From Sorghum bicolor (Eukaryota > Streptophyta > Magnoliopsida > Poales > Poaceae), in contig NC_012878.2 of assembly GCF_000003195.3 (NCBI RefSeq), positions 20,808,641 through 20,872,640 of the forward strand: DNA of 64,000 nucleotides. Reading direction: 5' to 3'. Within the stretch, counting starts at the first letter, position 1. The number at the start of each line of letters is the position of its first letter. The notes below the pieces were generated by a model, which was not told the DNA's origin, did no database searches, and saw only the letters and a program-made list of their open reading frames with translations. Positions 46,519 to 55,990 of this stretch are shown piece after piece. The translations under genes were made by a program, and so were the position numbers.

Positions 46519-46603
46519 GCCGATAACACTCCTATCGGCTGAATTTAAATGTTCAAGGGGCAGACTTAATGTTTCAAAAGATGCCGATAACAGTCTTATC
46601 GGC
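46519..46603. repeat. Paired inverted repeats between convergent genes (A2)
   Basis: 46,519-46,539 and 46,583-46,603, each GCCGATA, 7-base loop, TATCGGC. They are between the pol stop (46,508) and the end of the PMD gene (46,655). Both arms are perfect in both copies of the element although loops and spacers vary. Confidence 0.87.
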
Positions 46604-46654
46604 TAGACTAAAAGCTAAAAGCGGAGAAACAAAGGTGTGTCGCCGATGAAAGCT

Positions 46655-49600
46655 TCAGATGTTCAGCAGCGCTTGGATTGCGGATATGGCGCGCAGCCGA
46701 ATCTGGTTGGCTGTCTCTATCTCTTTGATATCGTCATCGGCAGAACCTTCAATCGGCTTCAGCTTCCTCTTCAGTTGCAGCGCTTTACGACCATGGACGT
46801 TTCGTTCCTGTTCAAGATGCTTGATGGTCTCCGGCAGTTGACTATCTTCTTGCTGGGCTTGGGACAGGGCGTCTTCTACTTGCTTGAGTTCAGCCAGCAG
46901 AGCTTCTCTTTTTGCCGATAGATCAGACATTTTCTGCTTCAGTGCATCACCTGAGGACTTTAAGATGCCGATGTTCTTATGTTTCTCATCGGCTAAGAGT
47001 TTTTCTTTCATCATCTCCTCAGAGAGCTGGATTTGAGCAGCTCTGTCGGCAAGGCGTCGAGTAGCTCTCTGGTACTGTAGCTGGCGGCTTTCTAGATGTG
47101 CAGCGTGGAAGAGTGCTTCTTCGGCATCGGCAGGAATTTGGCCTCTAAGAGTCTTGAACAGGGCCTTGGCTGGGTCAGAATCGTCGACCAGTTGGGTTGT
47201 GTCTTGATGAAGTATGGCCGATAGCTCCTCCAGCCTAGCTCTGGTTTCTGCCGATACAATTCCAACTGCCCGAGAGGAGCTTACTTCCTCGCCTTCTTCT
47301 TCGAAGATATCAATAGCGAAGGAGAACAAGCTGTCGGGAGAATCTTGTTCCTGAAAATGAAAATGAAATAGGTCAATTTTATGGTCAAAACTTCGGCAGA
47401 TGATACCGATGGAAAAGTGGATGACTTACTTGCTTCAAGGCGATTTCCTGCCTTTGACTCAGAAAGGCCGATGGAGCTGCAGGTTGATCGGCAAATGTTG
47501 CCGATAGAACAATATCGCCTGAAAGAAGACAGGAAGGATTATAAGAATAAATGAAAATAAGTTTATCGGTAGGAGTATTGTTGGGATATGTTACCCGGAA
47601 GAGGAACAACAGTTGTTTGAATTGAGGAAACCGCCGATGATATAACTGGACCTGCCGGGCCAGTTGTTTGTTCACCTACGTCAGCTGACGTACCTGCCGT
47701 TTGAGGTTCTTCTTGCTGAGGTTCTTCCATCTGTGGTGCTTCCTGTATTGATTGAGGAGATGGTGCTTGCTGTGCCTGGACTTCTCGAGGAGAGGGGGAA
47801 GATTCCACCGGGATTGGAGACACCGGAGGAGGAGGAGGAGTTGCCACTTTCTGACGCTTTGTTCCAGTCTTAGCACCTTGGACGCCTTTCCTCTTTGGCT
47901 GGCTAGACTGGGGGGGATCGGCACCTTGGCGTTTGGCTTTTGCCGATGCACCAGTTTGCTGCAACAACGATAAAGAGTTTATGAGCACAGATAACCGATA
48001 TAAAGATAGTCAGCATAAATAAAAAAGGGTTTTAACAGATTGCCTTGAAAGCTTGCGCCAGAGTGGAAGCAGTTACCGTTGGTGATGTCTGAGTTTTCCT
48101 GGTAGTAACTTTCTTGAGACGCGCACCCCGGTGCACGATGGAAGCCAGAGTGGGAGCATTGTGGCCGATTGAGGAGATCGGGCCTGATGGGAATAAGTCG
48201 ATCGGCTTGCCACTCCTGCTAACCGATGGGGGGGTGTTGTCAATCTGCAAAAAGAATACAGGGGTAAGTTACCGATGGGAATAGTATTGGAAAATGAGAC
48301 ATCGGTTTAAAATACTTACAGTGTCGTCAGGGACTTCGTATTCGGGGTCGATCATGCCGCGGTATGAGAGGGCCGATCTGCAGAATAGATTCTCCTTCCA
48401 TTCTGCCCACCATAGCTTGTATGCTTGAGTGATAAAGGCAGCTGGAACCCATTCTGACAGATCTACATCTGTATCGGCATTTGGTGGTAGCTGGGCTACT
48501 CGAGTCCACTCGAGGAAGTTAGCGATGGGTTCTCTGGGCTTTATTACATCGGCATAAGGAAGTGCGATCGGCAATTGGCCGAAAGCTAGCTGGCGAGCTA
48601 ATGCCGATGGATTATAAAATTCATAGGTTTGGGGAGAGGTTTTCGTGCTGCCGAAGAAGTTCACTGGTATGGCTCTGGGAGTCACGATTGCCATCATCAC
48701 CTCATTGTCCCTATCAAGAGCTTCGTCGAACGGATTGAAGGTCAGAGGGAGCATGCTATCTGGGTCGTCATAAGCCAGCCATGGTCGTTCATCTCTGGCC
48801 AAACCCTCATACAGCGTTTCGAAGAATCGGCCGATCTGATCCGGAGTGTTCCCTGAACCGGGTAAAACTATAACAGCTTCGCCAAAGTTCAGGGGGGCAC
48901 GTGTTGCCGATTCCTCTTCACCCAACACATGGTTCTCGGCTATATCTCTTGGGAAGTGCTGAGAGAACAAGTTGAGATCGAGGCGCTTGTGCAGGTGCAG
49001 ATTGAGCCACATATTAATAAACCACCAAGGACCTCCCAAGTTGCCGATAGGTTGGCCGAGAAGGAGTTTCTGGACTACTTGATGAAGAAGGTGATAAACA
49101 GCGCCGAGCAAATAACGGCCGAGAGGAAATTGACCACCGCTAGCCAGTCTTTCTGCTGCCGATAGATAGACAGAAGTCGGTCCTGCCGATCGACCACAGA
49201 ATACAAACTTGTCTAGCCACATGTTCAGAAAAGTGGTTTGTTCCTTTATGGTGACAGGCCCTCTCCCGCGGTACTTCTGGATGTACCCTGACCAGCCGCC
49301 GATAGCGCGAGTCTCCACTTTGGCACTGGGGGCGGTATCAAAAAAGTGGGTGCTATCGGCAGAAGATATGTCTAACCCAGTAAGCATGGCTACATCGGCA
49401 AGGGTAGGAGAAGCAGGGCCGTGGCCAAAAACAAAAGCGTTGAGAGTGTCTGACCAAAAGTAAGATGCGGCTATCAGCAATGACTCGTTCCTGTGCATAT
49501 CGGCAATGGACAGCCTAATGCATTGAGCTAATTTCCTCTCACCCCATTGAACTTCATAAGAGTTGCTGACCCTCAAGAACCAGTCTTTCCACCCTACAGT

Positions 49601-49922
49601 AGGGCTAGGCCAAGAGCGAAAGGTGTCCTTCCATAGATCTAGAGCAAAGTTTTCAGCTCTAAAGGGAATCCTGTTGGTTTCTGCGTTGATAAGGTCGGTT
49701 GGATCTGGATCCCCTAGAGGGCCGAGGCATTGAAGATGTGGTTGATCGGTAGGAATGACAATTTTATTGGATAACTCCTGGTGTTTTGGGGAATAAAGAT
49801 ACAAAGAAAAAGGAGAAGGAAAATATTCGGTAAGGTAAATCGCAGATGAACAGGAATGCAGGAAAAAGGTACAGCAGATGAGATGGAAGTCTGACCTCAG
49901 GGACGACGAAGCCAACGGCCAT
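46655..49922 (-). CDS. A2 antisense gene: intact plant mobile domain protein with coiled coil, 944 aa, 6 exons
   Basis: Exons: 49,922-49,896; 49,777-48,320; 48,244-48,044; 47,958-47,595; 47,518-47,430; 47,350-46,655. Residues 10-495 are the PMD, 563-683 a Pro/Gln-rich linker with basic PKRKG, 714-944 an alpha-helical coiled coil (QLQYQRATRRLADRAAQIQL; DALKQKMSDLSAKREALLAE). Exon lengths equal those of A1 except exon 5, which is 33 bp (11 codons) shorter through loss of one of two AxQPxxPSA repeats. Introns 1-3 are phase 0. Intron 3 needs a GC donor. The first ATG downstream of its TATA box is the start used. It converges on pol. The protein is not part of the standard retrotransposon set. Nuclear action on chromatin or transcription is a guess from PMD relatives. 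Confidence 0.87.
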
Positions 49923-50070
49923 CTTGTCGTGAAGGGGACGCTGGAAGACGCCGGAGTTGATGAAGAAGAATGCTTGTCGGAGATCTTGAGGATTGAGAAT
50001 GGCGCCGCCGCTGGAAAAGTGAAGTTGGATGGCAGAATGATGTAATGGGGGAGGAGTACCCAAGAAGGAA

Positions 50071-50080
50071 CTATTTATAG
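50071..50080 (-). promoter_or_regulatory. TATA box of A2 antisense PMD gene
   Basis: Minus strand CTATAAATAG, 149 bp before the start codon, identical in sequence and spacing to A1. Confidence 0.78.
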
Positions 50081-50561
50081 GGCAAGATGGACAAGGGCAA
50101 ATCTGACTTATTTCTTTGCCGCATCCGAGAAACCCGAGGGTACTCAAGTGGATATGGTAACTGTTCGCACGATAATCCAGGGATTGTGCAGGTGATTTGA
50201 CAGGAAGCGGTCATTATCTAAAGATATTTTACTGTGCGCGATCTCCTGGTCGGTCCATCGGTGATATTCTATAACGGTCGTCCTGCCGATGGGCGGATAG
50301 AGGGGAAGTAACCGTTTTTGCGAATATCCTGGGCAGAGCATCGGCAGATCTTTGTAACGGTATTGTTGCCGATGTACGACTAAGAGAGATGCCCGTTTGG
50401 GAAGTTGTGGATTTCGAGGGATCTGCGGAGGATTAGGATCAGAGTTGCCCAGATTGAGGTTGTCGGTTACCAGATTAGGAGCATTAATTGCGGAGAAGAC
50501 ATCATTACTGCAGAGAATTTCGGAGCATTAATAGTTTTATACTCCGAAACTGGGGGGCATG
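50081..50561. other. A2 antisense-gene upstream region and polypurine tract
   Basis: Non-coding. Holds three family motifs at about 50,285-50,375 and ends with the purine tract CTGGGGGGCATG (50,550-50,561). The short frame at 50,405-50,671 runs into the LTR and is not a gene. Confidence 0.7.
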
Positions 50562-51254
50562 TGTTGACACCATTTTTGGGCACGTGTCCAGGATGGCAGG
50601 ACAGGGTGGCAGTACGATGCGGGTTGCTGGTAAGGATGGTTGCCGATGAGGGAAAGGTTGAATGTGACTAAGTCCTCAGACAGTAATATGGTGCCGATGA
50701 CCAAGTAAAAGGGTCTGCCGATGACTATGGCAAGGGGATTGCCGATGACGCGAAGGAGGAGTCCGGAAGCTGCCAGTTGTCATGTGGAGGAATTTCGGTT
50801 TGTCACGATGGATGGTTTTATTATTTCCTTATGTTATTCGTATCGTTTTGTATACGGGTTCCGTGTAATTTGGAATTCGAATTCTAATCGTGTCTGGTCG
50901 TAGCTCTTTGAACAGGGTATAAATATAAGCCCTAAGACCTTGTAATCAGGATATCTATCAATCAATCAAACACACATTTTTTTTACTCATATTCCAGCAT
51001 CTACTTTTCGACGACTTCGTCATACGTTTTCTTTTTGTTACGAGTTCTTAGGAATTCGTCGACTCAAGCTCGGCGTATCCTCAAGTTCCGCGTGAGTACC
51101 TCTTAGCCGTGACATCCGGGCGTATCGCTGTTGTCAGGACTAAAGTATTCGAGTTATCACCTTTGCCGATAGTAAGGTCAAATCGGCTGGCACGCCTTAA
51201 CGTTTGGATCGGGTATTAGCCCTTTGTGTTTGCAGACTAGTTTTTGCATCAACA
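50562..51254 (+). repeat. A2 3' LTR (693 bp)
   Basis: Nearly identical to 38,888-39,581. TATAAATA at 50,918-50,925. Followed by TSD CGGCG and then gag of element C on the minus strand. Confidence 0.97.
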
Positions 51255-53414
51255 CGGCGACAAGGTTGTCGTCGGAATCCTCCCGCTGGAACTGCCGTGC
51301 TTTCTGCTTCTTTTTATTCTTCTTGAGGCCTCGACTGGGGGTTCCATCTTCATCGGCAGGTCGCTTGCCTTTCCCCCCTTCACAGCTGAAGAAGGCGCCG
51401 ACTGCCTCCTCCCCTGCCGCGTAGTTTGCCACTACGTCCATCAATTCATCGATGGTCTGAGGGCGATTTCGGCCCAGTTCCCGCACTAAGTCTCGACTGG
51501 TGGTACCAGAGACGAAAGCCAGGATGACGTCATGGTCGGGGATGTGCGGCAGCTCAGTGCGCTGCTTCAAGAAGCGTCGAGCGTACTCTCGAAGAGTTTC
51601 TCCTCACTTCTGTTTGCACTTGCTGAGGTCCCATGAATTCCCGGGCCGTATGTAGGTCCCTTTGAAGTTACCCTCGAAAACCCTGACCAGATCAACCGAG
51701 TTGTGGATCTGCCCAGCGGGAAGTTCCTCGAGCCATCGACGGGCGGTGTCGGAGAGGAAGAGCGGTAGCTGCCTGATGATGGCTCGATCGTCCCCTCGAG
51801 CTCCCCCCAACTGACAGGCCAACCTAAAATCAGCTAACCACAATTCTGGTTTGGTTTTGCCGTTGTATTTCGCGATGCTGGTCGGGGGTCGGAACGGACT
51901 GGGTAGGGGCATGCTGCAGATCGCCCTACTGAATACTCGTGGGCCCGGTGGCTCGGGGGCCACCCGATCTTCGTCGCTGTCGTACCTCCCACCGCGATGT
52001 GCGCTGTAACTGCGTTCTTCCGCGTCTCCGTGCCGGCGGCGTCGATTCTCTTCGATGTCATGCCGTGCATCGTGTCGACGTTGATTGTCGACGGGGAGAA
52101 CGAGAGTGGTCTTTCTACCTCAAGGTGGTGGTTGTTGATGGACTGACACCTCCTTTTCATTTTGAGGCTGCTCGTCGCGCTTTTCAGTGGCAGCTCCTCG
52201 ACGTCGAGAAGCTGAGCTTTCGGCTTGTTGAACTGCCGCCACCTGGAGTAGGGTCTGTACTTCGTCTCGAATGCGTCGAGCCTGGGAGTTCGACGGCTCT
52301 GGCATGTTGCGTAGCAGCATCGTTGCCGCCACTACGTTTTGGCCCGCTCGAGGAAAGCGGCTGACGGGCTGCTCTGGCTCTGCGTCTCCGACGATTTGTC
52401 GATGTACCTCTCGAGCACGCCTGCGTACACTTCCGCCCGGCGGATATGACAAATCTTGCTCAAGGATTTGCTCAAGCAGGACGAGGCGCTCTCGGTCTTC
52501 GTCAAGCTTCATCTTGAGCTCTCGCAGCTGCGCTAGCTGTGCAGCCTTGTCTTCTTGTGGAGGGGGGTCGACCTGCCCGTCGTTCCCAGGCGTCCTGGGG
52601 TCTTCTCGTGCCGCGGGAGCCCGACCACCTGCAGCATCATCTCGCGTCTCGTCGGTAGTTTCTACCGCCCCGTCGATGTGATAGCATTCCCTTGTAGGGT
52701 CGTAGCTATCGGTTTCGGAGTCGGAGTCTGGTTCGGCGGCGTAGAAACATCCATGTCCCTCCTCTAGCAGTCGCTGCCTGAGTGAGGTGATCGTGTATCG
52801 TCCGGGGCCTAGACGATGGAGCCTCGTACCCAGGAAAGATCCGGCAGCTCGGACGCCGGTCGCTGCGCTTCAGTGTCATGTGGGAGGACCATTGGTCTTT
52901 CCACGTACGTCTGGGCGTTTGGGCATATCCCCCTGGCGAGCGACGCCGCGGCGTTGTCCAATCCGAATGGCAGCGCCCTTCTTGTAGTGAACAACCCGTG
53001 TGGAAGCAGCCTAGTAGCGGTGGGGGAGAGTCCGTGGGATGCGTCCCCTCTCGTTATCACGCGGTACTGAGCCGTCGCGCTCGTTGCTTCGACACATGGT
53101 GCTACCGACTTGTGGCCCGCTTCCTGCTTCACACGAGTTGTTGGTCGTGATGAAGCAGAGGGGCCGCGGTGGTGCTGTCCGCGCCTCTTCTTAGGCGGGG
53201 AGGCGTGGTGGTGAGGGCGTCTCGGGGCCCTCAACCGTGCTGGCGCAATGCGGGCTCCTCCTGGTCCTCTGACTGAGAGCAAGATCATGTCGTAGCCGGA
53301 GCCCGTAGACATGAACTCGAGACTCCCAAACCAAATCACCGTGGAGCGCGGAATCGGCGAGGCGAGTGTAGCCATCTGGAAAGGAGTGGGAAATCGATGA
53401 AAAAACACGCAGGA
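51255..53414 (-). pseudogene. C gag, N-terminal and capsid regions
   Basis: Reading from 53,414: an Arg/Pro-rich leader region to about 52,800, several stops and frameshifts at 52,800-52,515, a helical region (LVLLEQILEQDLSYPPGG) and a basic linker. The capsid domain lies at about 51,920-51,390 (SIAKYNGKTKPELWLADF, DTARRWLEELPAGQI, FVSGTTSRDLVRELGRN, VVANYAAGEEAV), followed by a Lys-rich tail. A TGA near 51,604 interrupts the capsid. A2 interrupts the tail at 51,254; the sequence resumes at 38,887. Confidence 0.85.
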
Positions 53415-53432
53415 CCCCTACCTGGCGCGCCA
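53415..53432 (-). other. C primer binding site
   Basis: Minus strand TGGCGCGCCAGGTAGGGG, two bases from the 5' LTR, the same site as in element D. Confidence 0.9.
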
Positions 53433-53434
53433 AC

Positions 53435-54466
53435 TGTCGGTGTTTTCCCCCGGGGGGTCACACCAACAAGTAAATTTGTATGCGTAGTCCCTTTCCCAGA
53501 TGGTGATGCAAGAAGACACAGAGATTTATCCTGGTTCAGGCAAGAGAAGGCCTTACGTCCAGCGGGGGGAGAAGTTTGTATTATCTTGCACCTAAGTGCT
53601 TGTACAGGGGCGAATCCAAGCGTTGTATGGAGTGTATGTGTGCTACTGCGTATGGGTGTAGTGTCTCTCGTGTTCTATTCCTGAGTCCCTCCTTTTATAG
53701 TTCCAAGGAGAGACCCAGGGTACATGTATAGGTGTCAGAATAGGAGTTGATAGCAGTATGGAGCGCTGACCTACTCGAGGCTCCTGTACCGGCATGGCCT
53801 CGAGCTATCCCGTCTTACTAGCTTGGTGATGATTACGCGTGCCCCTGCATTCGGCTCTGCGCGCCGTCTTGTACTGGTTCAGCGGTCGCACGCTCGTACG
53901 GTTCGGCGGCAAATCCGGCGGAGTGGTTGCGGTGTGGCTAGTCGACGTCTGTCCCGTCCTCAGGAAGGAACCATGTTTAGTCGAGGGTCAGACGTCGTAC
54001 GACGTCCTGATGTCGGAGCGCTGACCCTGGATACCTCGAGGGGGCCTTGATTAGACGTGCCATCTTTGTTTCCCACGTCCTGACACGCCCTGGGCCGTTC
54101 GGTGGGGAAGGCTGCAAAAAGATCGATGGGACGGATGCCTGTTCCCTATCACGCCTCCCGTGACCCGTGTGTTAGGTGGGGAAGCATCAGGCGCATTTAA
54201 TGCCCCGGCTCGCGTGCGCGCGTCAGGCGGCGGGCGGCGTCCTTGCGCTCGACGCCTCCCGGTTCGCGTGAGCCTGTTTCGTATTCGACGGTAACCAGAG
54301 CTCGACGCCTGATTGATTCGCTCAACGCTGCTTCCGTCTTCGAGGCCGTGGCCGTCGATGGCTGCGCATACGTACGGATGGAGCGTCGAATCGAGGGCCT
54401 CCCCTTACGTACGGATAACCTTGTTATATGCCTTGGTGAGGGTACCCCTTGTTGATACCCTCAACA
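53435..54466 (-). repeat. C 5' LTR (1,032 bp)
   Basis: Matches 27,826-28,859 with about 24 substitutions, mostly transitions (for example CGACA/CAACA at the end). The minus-strand TATA box CTATAAAAGG is at 53,691-53,700. Followed by TSD AGAGA. Confidence 0.95.
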
Positions 54467-54471
54467 AGAGA

Positions 54472-55482
54472 GGATAACTATGGTTTCTCTACTTCAAAGG
54501 GGTATGTCTATGTCTGGGACAAACCACGTGATAAGAATACACCACAAAGGATGCTTATCCATAGGCCGATAAACCCTACCCATCCTGCTAACAAGAGGTG
54601 GACTACAGGGGACCAACGTAACTGTCACCTACGCGGCCTACCACATGATCCAGCTAGACAGGGGATATCCACAAGTAATCTAGGTCTAAGCACCACGCTT
54701 ACACCTATACTACAACTCTCACCTATAGCGTCCTATAGATTAAAGTACTCAAAAGAGTTGTGAACCAGAACATACATGATTAGTAATTGCATAGTGAATT
54801 AGAAGTAGATTGCCAGAGTCATCCCATGAGCAAGCTTGATTAGAGCATGATCATGACGAAGTACAACCGGAGGAAGAACTGAGAGGCCAGCCTCTCCTCC
54901 AATCCTCCCTCGCTCTCCATCTCGCTACTATCTAGATCTAGTCTAGTTTAGAGATGAGAGGAGAGCTCTCATCTCCAAACCCTAGCTTTTGCTCTGTCTA
55001 TGAATAATGAATAGGGATCAAGGGATTACTCCTCTAGGGGCCAGGGGGTCTGCTTATATAGTCCCTTCAAGTGAATCTAGGTCGTCGGATCAAACCGGCA
55101 TTGATTGAACAGTTATCCTTGATTATTTAGGTCGGTGGAACATAATCCACGAGACAGGTCCTGTTTGGACTCTGTAGCTGGGCGGGTGCCCAAGGGGGGA
55201 GGGCAGGCACCCTGCCCACGAGCCCGCTCAGCTTCCCATTCGTTCCTGTGGCTTCTGAAGTCTTCTAGATGATAGAAAAATGCGCGGCACGTTAATATCT
55301 CTATGTAAACCCGACGTGTCGGCCTTTCCTCCATATTTCCTGATAACCCCCTGCAGAAATAGACAAACACCAAAACTCGTGGAATTCTGTCATATAAAAC
55401 CCTAAGTCTAGGTGTTGGTTGCATTTGGATCCCTTTCTTTATTTATTTGATGATTAAATTTGATACTTAAGGACCGTCAAGA
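54472..55482 (-). repeat. Solo LTR S, 5' portion (right piece), TSD GTGAG
   Basis: In reverse it resembles the first half of the B LTR. The translated segment GNMEERPTRRVYIEILTCR is shared with 12,909-13,091, as is the start CGTCAA...TTAAGGACCGTC. The promoter TATATAAG (minus) is near 55,055. The terminus is TCAAGA where TCAACA is expected, one substitution. TSD GTGAG follows at 55,483-55,487. Confidence 0.85.
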
Positions 55483-55487
55483 GTGAG

Positions 55488-55990
55488 TACCAATTTGCTC
55501 ATGAAGACACTCCCAAAAACAGGCAGTGAACTGTGGTCCACGATCTGATATGATAGTCCGAGGCACACCATACTGACGGACAATGTGCTCGAAGTACAAC
55601 TCTGCATACTAATGTGGACGATAATCAGTTCGAACTGGAATAAAACGAGCAACCTTGGTCAAACAATCTACAATCACCCAGATAGAGTCATAACCCTTAA
55701 CAGAAGTCGGGAGTCTAGAGATAAAATCCATACTAACTTCTTTCCATTTCCAACCAGGAATTGACAAGGGTTGAAGTAAGCCTGCTTTCATGTGAACTGC
55801 CTTCACACGACAACAGTTATCACAACGAGCAACAAAAGCAGCAATCTCCTTTTTCATCTTTGTCCACCAAAACAGAGGTTTCAGATCCTGATACATCTTG
55901 CTACTACCAGGATGGATAAACAACTTGGATGAATGAGCTTCAGATAGAATCTGGTTTCGTAGCTCACGGTCCTTTGGTACCACCAGCCGA
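55488..55990 (-). pseudogene. F integrase, zinc-binding and first part of core
   Basis: HHCC region (EAHSSKLFIHPGSSKMYQDL, CDNCCRVKAVH), then the first catalytic Asp (MDFISRLPTS) and the second in IISDRGPQFT near 55,540. A stop lies at about 55,610 (after DYRPH). The reading frame runs into solo LTR S and resumes at 27,491 with THLVRSSAYHPQT. Confidence 0.92.

Larger units (their letters stand above)
38888..51254 (+). mobile_element. Element A2: complete young Tat-lineage retrotransposon, TSD CGGCG
   Basis: 12,367 bp. LTRs of 694 and 693 bp, TSD CGGCG at 38,883-38,887 and 51,255-51,259. Layout: 5' LTR, primer site, gag-pro, pol, paired hairpins, opposing PMD gene with own promoter, purine tract, 3' LTR. 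By eye the LTRs differ at four bases and one T-run length, which suggests a few hundred thousand years at usual grass rates. Pol and the PMD gene are fully open. Gag-pro has two nonsense mutations. It lies in element C in opposite orientation. Confidence 0.97.
27826..54466 (-). mobile_element. Element C: Tat-like Ty3/gypsy retrotransposon, minus strand, TSD AGAGA
   Basis: LTRs 27,826-28,859 and 53,435-54,466. TSD AGAGA at 27,821-27,825 and 54,467-54,471. Without A2 it is about 14.3 kb. Element order: 5' LTR, primer site, gag, protease, RT, dual RNase H, integrase, convergent hairpins, opposing PF04195-type gene, purine tract, 3' LTR. GC-rich and full of CTCGAG. Genes are degenerate. About 24 LTR substitutions in 1,030 bp (by eye) make it several times older than A2, which is inserted in its gag-pro region. 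Confidence 0.94.
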
